Shown here piece by piece: positions 1-6,654 of a DNA stretch of 8,968 nt. The position numbers and the translations under genes were made by a program. Source of the DNA: Fidelibacterota bacterium (GTDB lineage Bacteria; Fidelibacterota; Fidelibacteria; Fidelibacterales; Fidelibacteraceae); contig JAOZRH010000006.1 of NCBI GenBank assembly GCA_029931905.1, positions 1 through 8,968 on the forward strand, read 5' to 3'. Within the stretch, counting starts at the first letter, position 1; every line of letters starts with the position of its first letter. A model generated the notes under the pieces. It had not been told where the DNA came from. It did no database searches and worked only from the letters and a program-made list of their open reading frames with translations.

Positions 1-206
1 TATTCGTCGAATCTTTCTCGATACTGGACGTAGAGCATTGCTGTCCATGTGTTCCACGGAACTAAGTTGAGTCTGTTGTCTATATCTTGTTCATAATTCA
101 TTGCGATATCACCAGTGTCGGCAAGACAAATACAATCTTGTCTATACTCCGCTAGTTGCATCGCTCCATGTTGTACGTGTGCAGCGAACCCACCACATAC
201 TATATA
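1..206 (-). CDS. Tail sheath protein, exon 2 (partial, runs off left edge)
   Basis: This is the 3' exon of the sheath gene split by the group I intron. Read on the minus strand from 206 it is open to the window edge, giving 68 codons plus 2 nt. It starts YIVCGGFAAHVQHGAM and continues with AEYRQDC, a stretch matching the C-terminal part of contractile-phage sheaths, where a V/A-G-G loop is followed by a helix and an E-R-D-C motif (established for the T4 gp18 family). No start codon is needed because the first codon (206-204) continues exon 1 in frame. Its in-frame upstream codon 212-210 is TAA, so the frame opens only at the proposed splice junction. GC is about 43% by my count, higher than most of the window. 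The sheath forms the contractile tube around the tail tube. The C-terminal end lies outside the window. Confidence 0.88.
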
Positions 207-557
207 CGTTTATATTCAATAAAGGTCGTTAATCTCTACCCGCGCCATTGTGCGCAGCTGTATGTTTCCATACAGACTAGACTATATCATCATCCTTAAT
301 TAAGGATGTTCTCCACTTCGGATCACTTGATCCTACTCCCTTCCGGGATAGTCGTTGAACCTTCTCCATATTATTTAAACTTAGGAGCTTGGCTGCTGAT
401 TGTCCAATCTCTATCGTTTCACTTTCAACTTATTTCTAAGTTGATTAGCAGATAGAGCTCTAAGGAGATTCCAGCAATTCAAAGAATTCACATGTTAACA
501 TTACTATTAACAGGGACTATTTTTTATTACTCTAATTTACATTATGTAACTAGACCA
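207..557 (-). ncRNA. Group I self-splicing intron in the tail sheath gene (subgroup IA-like, ORF-less)
   Basis: The minus strand carries a full group I core. Visible parts, in order, are P2 (511-507/498-494), P3 (CUUUG 484-480 with CGAAG 320-316), P4 (UGCUG 476-472 with CAGCA 398-394), P5 (469-465/411-407) with a GAAA-capped hairpin (443-426), P6a (CUCC 387-384/GGAG 367-364), P7 (GACUAU 353-348 with AUAGUC 285-280), P7.1 (347-338), P7.2 (333-320), an 18-nt P8 palindrome (308-291) and P9 (275-258) with a GAAA loop. The signature strings CAAUCAGCAGCCAAG and GGUUCAACGACUA are both present. P7.1/P7.2 point to subgroup IA. I place the 5' splice site after U558 because UUUGU (562-558) can pair with GUAAA (540-536), with U558 opposite G540. 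The terminal G is placed at 207. These choices join the exons in frame but are inferred. The intron has no room for a homing endonuclease. Unspliced, the sheath frame would stop at 537. Confidence 0.93.
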
Positions 558-1790
558 ACAAAAACAATCAGGTTCGTACCATGGATAGGTCACCTCCGGG
601 AGCTGTTCGACACTCCCGTCGACCGACGTTAATGAACCCATATAGGCTTGTTTTACAAGTCCTTCTAAAGGACTAAAAGGCTGAAGTGCATAATTTCCAG
701 ATATATCATATAAACCAGTACCATCTGTACCGTTCTCAAAATTAATACCACCACCAGCAATATTTGTAGTTGCAATCGGATTTGACTGTGAAAGAAGAAG
801 CATAACCTGTAATCTTCTATCTTCTGCATCAATATCTGTAACTAATTTTTCCGAAGCAAGTGCAGATTTACATCTAATAAAATCACTTGATTCATTAATA
901 ATATCTTCAATATATAGAATTCGACCAGTAGCTAAATTTCTAATAACTGTATTTTCAATTGTTCTACGAGTCAAAGAAACAGTCCACGGTCCTTCAAGTA
1001 ATGTTTCAGTTCCATCAGTATTATTATAATATACACCAATATCCATAAATAGATATTTATAAAGAATTTCACCATCAGGATCTGTATACATTCTTTCCAT
1101 TTGAATGTTACGTACACCTTTTATTGAAATATTATTATAATACTCTCCAGCTCCATTTGCATAAAAATAGAAAACAGTTTCAGAATCAGTTTCTGGCATA
1201 TCATTATCTTTATCAACTGAAATTAATGAAGTCATTTGATAAGGAATATATTTCTGAGCTGTTGCTGAAGATGATGTTCCTTCATAATCTGCACCAAGTA
1301 CAAAAACATAACCACTACTATCATCTTTTGAAACTATTTGACGCGCATTTTCCATTAAATCATCATTTGAAAAAATCCAATCGCCAACATCAAATGCATC
1401 ATAAGCAATATCATCTGCAGGAATAATCTGATTTGAACCATTTGCAAATGTATAATCATTAGCTACTGAAGTTGCTGTGTTATTCTCAACAATACCCATA
1501 TTTGCCCAATATGAATCTTCAGGAACAACTCGACAAATTAAACATTTACTACTATACTGTAAATATTTATCGGCAAGATAATGAGTTTGAGAAGTTCTTC
1601 TATAATCTGGTTTTCCAAATAGTTGATGAAATTTTTTCAACGAAGTCACAGTGACAATACGATTATGTGGTCCACGATCACATAAAATAACTATGTAACC
1701 AATCCGACCAATCTCGATTGTTGGTGCAACATATGATTTATCTTCAATTGTCACATATACACCTGGTTCTCTTCTATCCGTTACCGGCAT
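558..1790 (-). CDS. Tail sheath protein (T4 gp18 family), exon 1
   Basis: This exon encodes the N-terminal 411 residues of the sheath monomer, the subunit of the contractile tail sheath. The start is ATG at 1790-1788, with AAGGAG just upstream (within 1793-1803). The N-terminus has the family signature: a PGVYV strand (residues 9-13), a G-R-x-G-Y-I core (28-33), DRGP (38-41), an F-G-K-P motif (58-61) and LQYSSKCLICRVV (77-89), as in sheath domains that fold around the tail tube. The middle is an acidic, Asn/Thr-rich variable domain. FSPLEGLVKQAYMG (about residues 375-388) opens the conserved C-terminal domain. The open frame continues into the intron for seven codons (WSSYIM and stop at 537), so an annotator who missed the intron would call a truncated 417-aa protein. 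The last 83 nt of the exon are about 52% GC, while the next 80 nt upstream are about 33%. Confidence 0.92.
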
Positions 1791-1816
1791 AATTTATCTC
1801 CTTATTATTATTTAAT

Positions 1817-1856
1817 AATATAAAATAAGAACTTCCCCAACTTCAGATTTTATATT
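1817..1856. other. Intergenic hairpin A with CTTCCCCAAC loop
   Basis: Inverted repeat in the 131-nt spacer between the sheath gene and the 1922-2623 gene. The outer stem is a perfect 10 bp (1817-1826 with 1847-1856), followed by a 2x2 internal loop, an inner 3-bp stem (GAA 1829-1831 with TTC 1842-1844) and a 10-nt loop at 1832-1841. In the direction of sheath transcription the loop reads GUUGGGGAAG. No U-tract follows, so it does not look like a simple terminator. Its partner is hairpin B. Confidence 0.6.
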
Positions 1857-1876
1857 TAATTCTTAATAAAATTTAT

Positions 1877-1906
1877 AAGATTCAAATTTCCCCAACTTTG
1901 AATCTT
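1877..1906. other. Intergenic hairpin B with TTTCCCCAAC loop
   Basis: A perfect 10-bp inverted repeat (AAGATTCAAA 1877-1886 with TTTGAATCTT 1897-1906) surrounds a 10-nt loop at 1887-1896. The loop matches that of hairpin A in 9 of 10 positions although the stems differ. It lies just after the stop of the 1922-2623 gene in the direction of transcription. It could be a transcript-end or processing structure, but no U-run follows on the minus strand. Confidence 0.6.
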
Positions 1907-1921
1907 ACTTAAATATAACTA

Positions 1922-2623
1922 TTAACAAAGTATATACCAAATAATAGTTATTGCGCTTTCTTTCTCTTTATATTTTGGTGCAAAACATATATGTGAAAAC
2001 ATTTGAGCATCTGCACCATTCGTATAATATAATCCTGCTTCAGAAATTTCAACAGCAGAACCGGCAGCAATAGCACCTGGTTCACCATTAATAATCGAAC
2101 ATGAACATTTTACTTTAGTATAATAATTACACGTTGAATCTCCTGTATATGATTCACTTTCTAATAAAATTGATCCATCAGTAGTAATAGGTTTAACAGA
2201 ATCTGTATATTCATGAACACCATCTCCAGATGAATAATTCGATGGTTCTTCTAAAAAAGATGAATTTCCAAGACTAATTGGTTGATATAAACTAGTATCA
2301 CAAATAAATGGTCCATTAATTGTTACTATATCATTATTGACTGTTGCTCCACCACTTCCAACTGCGAAATGTGAAATATTATGCGCTCGCCAATCAATTC
2401 GAGAACCACCATCAAAATTTATTAAATTAAATATTTTTTGTGATACAAATTCACGCCCTTGGGCAACAACTAAATTACCACCTTCAAAATCAGGATTTTT
2501 ATTTTTTAAATTTTTTTCATTCATATAAATTTGAACCCAACCTAATGGACCACGTTTTTGATTTGATTGGTTTGCAAGTTTATCATAAATTTTATAGTCA
2601 TCTTGACAAAAAATTGTTGACAC
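1922..2623 (-). CDS. Putative virion structural protein, 233 aa
   Basis: The start is GTG at 2623-2621, chosen because a full AGGAGG lies 6 nt upstream and no ATG is nearby. The product is soluble-looking, with no signal peptide or membrane segment. Residues about 54-63 (VVAQGREFVS) and 78-96 (WRAHNISHFAVGSGGATVN) are followed by a Gly/Ser/Asn-rich beta-type middle. The C-terminus, CFAPKYKEKESAITIIWYIL, has the alternating hydrophobic pattern that often ends phage tail and virion proteins. I recognise the general style, a phage structural protein with a beta-rich C-terminus, but not a named family. Its place directly upstream of the sheath and directly after two probable baseplate proteins suggests a tail or baseplate component. 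Six cysteines, several clustered in CNYYTKVKCSCS, are unusual for such a protein. A role in the virion is inference from context. Confidence 0.75.
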   Translation of the reverse strand: MSTIFCQDDYKIYDKLANQSNQKRGPLGWVQIYMNEKNLKNKNPDFEGGNLVVAQGREFVSQKIFNLINFDGGSRIDWRAHNISHFAVGSGGATVNNDIVTINGPFICDTSLYQPISLGNSSFLEEPSNYSSGDGVHEYTDSVKPITTDGSILLESESYTGDSTCNYYTKVKCSCSIINGEPGAIAAGSAVEISEAGLYYTNGADAQMFSHICFAPKYKEKESAITIIWYILC

Positions 2624-2629
2624 GTTATA

Positions 2630-2635
2630 CCTCCT
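2630..2635 (-). promoter_or_regulatory. Ribosome binding site AGGAGG for the GTG start at 2623
   Basis: A perfect AGGAGG on the minus strand, 6 nt before the GTG. It decides the start of the 233-aa gene, since no ATG stands at a suitable distance. Confidence 0.8.
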
Positions 2636-2646
2636 ATATATTTTCC

Positions 2647-4275
2647 TTAACTTTCAATGATTTCATAATTATCATTCCATAATTTATGATCTTTATGTTT
2701 AATATTAAAATTTATTCTTTCATAATTAAATAAAGATACATTTTCATTTTGCGTAATTTCAATATTAGGAATTTCATTATCCGATATATTAACTATACTA
2801 GCATAAATTAATTTTAAAAATACTTCAATATTTTCTATATTATTAAATCCATTTTCATGTATAGTATGTTTATATTTAAAATTAGCAGCTGATAAAATAG
2901 GAACACTATTTGATTGTTTAATTTCAGTATTAAAACTTTCAACATCTGAAATTGTAAGCATACTTGCTTTTACTAACTCATAAAGAAAACTATATTCTTC
3001 ATCAATAAATACTTGATTAAATTTATCATTAATATAAAGTGATGAACGAGAACGAGTAACAAGTTCTGTATGATAAGGTTTCAAATTATATAATATTAAA
3101 TAAGTATCTGTATCGTTTGGATTAATAGCGAGTTGAGAAAGATTTAAAAGAAAATATTCAGAATATTTTTGATATAATGGATCGTTAGAAGCATTAATAT
3201 CTAATAATAAACTATTATATATTTCATTTGTAATTTCTTGAATTTCTTTTTTTACATTACCACTGAGCGCTATACGATTATCTAAATATTCAATTAATGA
3301 ACTATCTAATATATTAATTATATCATGAAAATCTGTTTTATTAAATTCATTTAATGTTCTATGATATTTTTCAAAAGAAGAAAAATATGTTGAATAAAAT
3401 TGATTTAAACTTTTTCGACTATTAATTTCATTATATTCACTTACAATATTATCTAAATCAGTAACATAAAATGGATTCACATTAATATCAAAATGAAGAA
3501 TATAATTTAATGGAAATGGTACCCAAGTTACATTAAAATATTTTGTAAGTAAATAATACCATAAAAAAACTATTTTTTTAACTGTATATGAATAAGAAAA
3601 ATCTCTAAAATAAAGTTGAATATGATTACTTTGATAAGTTTTAACAAATACTGAAAAAATAAAATTGTAAAGTAAAGAAATGTGTTCAGATAATTCATAA
3701 TCTAAAAGAACTAAATTAGATTTTAACGGCAAGGTCAATTGATTATTATTATTTAATGCAGTTAATTGTTCACTATCAACTAATAAAGTTGAAATTTCAG
3801 GATATACATCATCATATTTTAAAGATTCAGTAAAATCATCAATACGTTCATTCTTATAAATTTTTAAAGGACGTAAAATCCATTCATTTTCTACTTCATC
3901 ATAATCAATAAATAGTTCGTATATTCCAATAAAATCATTATATGATATCGCTAAATTTTTAACAAATGAAATTGATGATTTATATCTTTCAAAATCAGAA
4001 AATGATTTTAAGAAAATAACTTTACTATTAAAAGATAAACTATCAATTAATATTTGAGGTAATCCAATACTAACTAACAGTTTATCATAAACATCGGATG
4101 GAATAATATTATCTTCAAACATTTGTTTAAAAATTTTAGGTTCAACATTATATAAGTTATCATAATAATAATTAACTAAATAATCTAATAATGTTTGATA
4201 AATATTTTGATTTTTAAATGGAGCATATCCTTTAACATATGTTTCAAAATATTCTATTAATTCATTTTTAGTCAT
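2647..4275 (-). CDS. Putative baseplate/tail structural protein, 542 aa
   Basis: The start is ATG at 4275, inside the final codons of the preceding gene; the two overlap by 8 nt as ATGACTAA, which suggests translational coupling. The product is rich in Asn, Ile, Tyr and Ser, has no signal peptide and no convincing membrane helix, and appears mostly helical in the first 130 residues (KFFLKSFSDFERYKSS-like region near residues 88-104, written here as VIFLKSFSDFERYK). An early segment, FIGIYELFIDYDEVENEW, looks beta-structured and is followed by a long mixed region. I do not recognise a named family. Size, position between the 321-aa gene and the 233-aa gene, and linkage to gp25- and sheath-type genes make a baseplate wedge or other tail structural subunit the best guess. 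That is inference from gene order only. GC content is very low, like the neighbouring 321-aa gene. Confidence 0.7.
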   Translation of the reverse strand: MTKNELIEYFETYVKGYAPFKNQNIYQTLLDYLVNYYYDNLYNVEPKIFKQMFEDNIIPSDVYDKLLVSIGLPQILIDSLSFNSKVIFLKSFSDFERYKSSISFVKNLAISYNDFIGIYELFIDYDEVENEWILRPLKIYKNERIDDFTESLKYDDVYPEISTLLVDSEQLTALNNNNQLTLPLKSNLVLLDYELSEHISLLYNFIFSVFVKTYQSNHIQLYFRDFSYSYTVKKIVFLWYYLLTKYFNVTWVPFPLNYILHFDINVNPFYVTDLDNIVSEYNEINSRKSLNQFYSTYFSSFEKYHRTLNEFNKTDFHDIINILDSSLIEYLDNRIALSGNVKKEIQEITNEIYNSLLLDINASNDPLYQKYSEYFLLNLSQLAINPNDTDTYLILYNLKPYHTELVTRSRSSLYINDKFNQVFIDEEYSFLYELVKASMLTISDVESFNTEIKQSNSVPILSAANFKYKHTIHENGFNNIENIEVFLKLIYASIVNISDNEIPNIEITQNENVSLFNYERINFNIKHKDHKLWNDNYEIIES

Positions 4276-5233
4276 TGAATTTAAACTCCATAAAAATATT
4301 TAAAGACAAAAGTAAAATTTCATCCATTTGATTTAAAACCGGGTCATCCTTATTCCAAAAATAATTTTCAATAATATTATTTTTTAAATTATAAAATTTA
4401 TAATGATTTTGTAAATTTAAAAAAGGCATACTTTGAATTGTTGGATATGAAAAATTTGTAAATCTATCTATATAACCATACGGTTTTTTCAAATCTTGAA
4501 AAAGATCTTTATATTTTTTTGAAAAAAAATCTTTAATATAACAAATCATTTCATTTAATTCAATTGGTATATATATATTTGTAGTATCAGTAATAATATA
4601 CATATCTTTATTTCTATCATAAAAAGGTTCAATTAATAATAATGATTTTTTTAAATTATCTAATTGATGTAAATATTTTTCATATTCTTTTTTTAATATA
4701 TTATTTTCCGTTGAAAGATCATATACATAACTATGTTCAATTTTTAAATGTGATAAATCTCCAACAGGAGCATATTCTAATTGTAACTCAAACCAATTAA
4801 CTGCATTCATACTATGTACAGCATTTAATTGTGTTCTGATACTAGTAACTCTAAAGACTTCTTCAGACATAATCGGAGGATAAAAAGTTATTAAATCATG
4901 AATACGTGGTCTTTTTATACTAAATATAACTAACGATTCAATCCCATCATACATTTGTCCTGCAAGATCAGTAACCGGACTTGTAGTATTTGTAATTGGT
5001 AAAACATAATTACAAGGTGTTAAATCATATATGTCAAATCGAATCTCAGAATGTGAATATATATCATATGTTGTATTCATTTCTTCTTCAGTATGAATTG
5101 ATACATTATTATTTATATTATAATATTTTATAAATGCAGCTGGGCGTTTTGTATTCTGATAATAATTTATCAATTTTAAATATTCATCATGATAATCCTG
5201 AGTACTCTGTGGATCACTTAGAAACGTTTTCAT
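4268..5233 (-). CDS. Putative virion structural protein (baseplate or neck), 321 aa
   Basis: The start is ATG at 5233-5231 with a weak AAGGA-type site about 9-13 nt upstream (rc of 5241-5248). The N-terminal half looks like a beta-rich domain: FDIYDLTPCNYVLPI (about residues 67-81), then DLAGQMYDG and IKRPRIHDLITFYPP, then SEEVFRVTSIRTQLN and WFELQLEYAPVGDL. Paired motifs of the form P-R-x-H-D-L-x-x-F-Y-P and F-R-V-x-x-I-R followed by E-L-x-L-E-Y-A-P read like a conserved phage structural fold. The C-terminal half is helical and charged, with a likely coiled coil at about 176-200. I cannot assign a T4 gene number. It overlaps the next gene by 8 nt and is the first gene downstream of the plus-strand insertion, so it needs its own promoter or read-through from gp25; neither is clear in 5234-5286. 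Confidence 0.72.
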   Translation of the reverse strand: MKTFLSDPQSTQDYHDEYLKLINYYQNTKRPAAFIKYYNINNNVSIHTEEEMNTTYDIYSHSEIRFDIYDLTPCNYVLPITNTTSPVTDLAGQMYDGIESLVIFSIKRPRIHDLITFYPPIMSEEVFRVTSIRTQLNAVHSMNAVNWFELQLEYAPVGDLSHLKIEHSYVYDLSTENNILKKEYEKYLHQLDNLKKSLLLIEPFYDRNKDMYIITDTTNIYIPIELNEMICYIKDFFSKKYKDLFQDLKKPYGYIDRFTNFSYPTIQSMPFLNLQNHYKFYNLKNNIIENYFWNKDDPVLNQMDEILLLSLNIFMEFKFND

Positions 5234-5286
5234 ATTTTCGATCCTTTTTGGATTATTTAGTTGATGGTTTTTTATAAGTTATTTTT

Positions 5287-5314
5287 TTATATTTACGATT
5301 TTTATATAGAAATA
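5287..5314 (+). promoter_or_regulatory. Repeated promoter-like element, copy 1
   Basis: This 28-bp AT-rich block is found again at 5721-5748 with two mismatches (CG here, AA there). The shared core is ATTTTTATATAGAAATA (5298-5314). It stands 49 nt before the ATG of the 5364 gene. The same element preceding both plus-strand genes, and no minus-strand gene, suggests a phage promoter class. TATAGTATAAAAT follows it, which could serve as a -10 region. The promoter role is inferred. Confidence 0.6.
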
Positions 5315-5363
5315 ATATAGTATAAAATATGATTAACTACATAAATTTAAAGGAGATGAAAAA

Positions 5364-5678
5364 ATGTGGCAAAGATATAAAGACATGTTTACTGGAACAT
5401 GTAATAGAATAGCAATGGTGAAATTAGCAATAATTTCATTTGTTGTAATATTTATTACAATGTATTTGGATTCTTTAATGGGATTCGAATACGGAATTGG
5501 TCCATTATACATCACGAGTATAGTGATAATATCAATGATCACTATATCATTTCAGATTCGTCGTCTTCGGGACGGCGGGCTTAATTGGAAGCATATATTT
5601 TGGGCATTTTGCCCAATTATAGGTCCATTTATTGCAATGTATCAAATATACTTTAGGGCATCACGCCCTCAAGTATAG
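5364..5678 (+). CDS. DUF805-like small membrane protein, 104 aa
   Basis: The start is ATG at 5364 with AAGGAG at 5350-5355. Three hydrophobic segments are visible at about residues 18-40, 46-65 and 78-97, so this is an integral membrane protein. The segment RRLRDGGLNWKHIFWAFCP followed by IIGPFIAMYQIYF matches the pattern of DUF805 proteins (R-R-L-x-D-x-G, then W, then P-x-I-G-P). The N-terminal FTGTCNR resembles the F-S-G-R-x-x-R start of that family. Their molecular function is unknown. The gene is on the opposite strand from the tail genes and has its own upstream element and terminator, so it looks like a moron. By my count GC is about 33%, above its neighbours, and GC-rich small inverted repeats lie in its 3' third (5600-5616 and 5655-5669). 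A role at the host membrane, for example in superinfection exclusion, is only speculation. Confidence 0.85.
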   Translation: MWQRYKDMFTGTCNRIAMVKLAIISFVVIFITMYLDSLMGFEYGIGPLYITSIVIISMITISFQIRRLRDGGLNWKHIFWAFCPIIGPFIAMYQIYFRASRPQV

Positions 5679-5684
5679 ATCGTT

Positions 5685-5718
5685 CTCCATTACATTTCGA
5701 TGTAATGGAGATTTTTTT
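5685..5718 (+). terminator. Rho-independent terminator after the DUF805-like gene
   Basis: An 11-bp stem (CTCCATTACAT 5685-5695 with its complement 5700-5710) closed by a TTCG tetraloop (5696-5699) and followed by ATTTTTTTA. It starts 7 nt after the stop codon. This is a textbook intrinsic terminator on the plus strand. Confidence 0.92.
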
Positions 5719-5720
5719 AT

Positions 5721-5748
5721 TTATATTTAAAATTTTTATATAGAAATA
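5721..5748 (+). promoter_or_regulatory. Repeated promoter-like element, copy 2
   Basis: Second copy of the 28-bp element, with core ATTTTTATATAGAAATA at 5732-5748, starting 3 nt after the U-tract of the previous terminator and 82 nt before the ATG of the 5831 gene. Its position between a terminator and a gene of the same strand is where a promoter is expected. Confidence 0.62.
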
Positions 5749-5763
5749 TTAAATATACTAAAG

Positions 5764-5785
5764 TTGAAAATATTTTTATTTTCAA
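5764..5785 (+). other. Leader hairpin upstream of the 255-aa gene
   Basis: A perfect 8-bp inverted repeat, TTGAAAAT (5764-5771) with ATTTTCAA (5778-5785), around a 6-nt loop. It lies between the promoter-like element and the ribosome binding site, so it would be in the untranslated leader. It is AT-rich and may be weak. Confidence 0.4.
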
Positions 5786-5830
5786 TGATCACCAATAATA
5801 CTAAAATAAATTTTACTAAATGGAGAAAAA

Positions 5831-6598
5831 ATGAAAAAAAATCAAGACCTTCAAGTATTAGTTAATCAAGATTTTGAAAAATTTATTATTATAGAACGAT
5901 ATAATAACACTTCTAAAATTATCAGCCCATTTATAAAATTTGCTGATCAATATATTAGTGATATTTGTATCCCAATTAATCGTTCTCATCGAGTTAAAAA
6001 ATTACAATCAATTGTTCCAGAATTTTGTACAATAAATCAAATAAGTAATGAATTATCAGTTGATTGTTGTAAGAATATTGAAAATGAAATGTTTAATGGT
6101 ATTAATGATGGATTTATTATGTTAAATGTTTCACTTCATGATCAAAATATTGAAGGTATTGAAAAAAATATTGGTTCAATATATGAAGCAGATGATATTC
6201 TCATTTTAAAAAATTGTATTGAAAAATATCAAAGTGTCAACGTTGATATTAAAAATGATAAAACAGTATTTAAAACAAAAGGTTTAAAAGTTTTACCAGT
6301 AATTCTTTATGATGGATTTTTGCTATGTATAACTAATAATCATCAAAGTATTATGTATATGTCTATTCAACATCCAAAAAAAAAAATAATTGGTAAATGT
6401 AGTAAAACACATAGTTTTAAAATAGTAAATTTCTATTTAAACTTATGGCCTATTTTTGATATTGATATTAAAAATAAAGCAACAATTAAATTAAATATTG
6501 ATTTTGATTTTGATGAAACTACTCCAATCATTATTAAAATGACAAAAAAAAATAATAGCAATCAAATAAAAATACAAAAAATATTTGAAACTGTTTAA
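5831..6598 (+). CDS. Unknown protein, 255 aa, in independent plus-strand unit
   Basis: The start is ATG at 5831 with GGAG at 5822-5825. The product is Ile/Asn/Lys-rich and looks soluble, with no signal peptide or clear membrane segment. It could be two domains: residues about 1-110, including CIPINRSHRVKKLQSIVPEF, and about 115-255, which appears beta-rich with repeated I-K-I/L-N-I patterns. The C-terminal part holds an acidic run, DFDFDETTP (about 226-234), followed by a basic tail KMTKKNNSNQIKIQK. Five cysteines are scattered (including a CC pair near 79-80) without a zinc-finger pattern. I recognise no family, and I see no endonuclease motif (no GIY-YIG, LAGLIDADG or HNH). It lies in a self-contained unit of promoter-like element, leader, gene and terminator inserted among tail genes, so a host-interaction or moron role is plausible but not shown. 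Confidence 0.8.
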   Translation: MKKNQDLQVLVNQDFEKFIIIERYNNTSKIISPFIKFADQYISDICIPINRSHRVKKLQSIVPEFCTINQISNELSVDCCKNIENEMFNGINDGFIMLNVSLHDQNIEGIEKNIGSIYEADDILILKNCIEKYQSVNVDIKNDKTVFKTKGLKVLPVILYDGFLLCITNNHQSIMYMSIQHPKKKIIGKCSKTHSFKIVNFYLNLWPIFDIDIKNKATIKLNIDFDFDETTPIIIKMTKKNNSNQIKIQKIFETV

Positions 6599-6612
6599 TA
6601 TTTATAATTTTT

Positions 6613-6647
6613 CCTTAACACTCAATAATGAGTGTTAAGGATTTTTT
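6613..6647 (+). terminator. Rho-independent terminator after the 255-aa gene
   Basis: A perfect 12-bp stem (CCTTAACACTCA 6613-6624 with 6629-6640) with an ATAA loop and ATTTTTT after it. It sits 14 nt after the stop and just before the convergent gp25-like gene ends. On the minus strand the hairpin is followed by A residues, so it should stop plus-strand transcripts only. Confidence 0.92.
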
Positions 6648-6654
6648 ATTTTTT

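Noticed and set aside
207..557. A homing endonuclease inside the intron
   Set aside because: The intron is only about 351 nt and nearly all of it is used by the core helices. No open frame of useful size, GIY-YIG, LAGLIDADG or HNH motif is visible, and the 255-aa gene at 5831 shows no such motif either.
1124..1654. Plus-strand open frames of 100 and 60 aa inside the sheath gene (1124-1426 and 1472-1654)
   Set aside because: They lie opposite the well-supported sheath coding strand, have His/Gln/Leu-rich low-complexity composition, and no ribosome binding site. They are shadows of the reverse frame.
2337..2682. Plus-strand open frames at 2337-2528 and 2440-2682
   Set aside because: They are antisense to the 233-aa virion gene and overlap each other in different frames; AT-rich composition explains their length.
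5250..5300. T4-type late promoter (TATAAATA) for the 321-aa gene
   Set aside because: The minus strand has several A/T runs resembling TATAAAAA, but in DNA this AT-rich such strings occur by chance and none matches the consensus exactly at a clear spacing.
5333..5542. Minus-strand 69-aa open frame at 5333-5542
   Set aside because: It is antisense to the DUF805-like gene, which has a family match, a ribosome site and a terminator.
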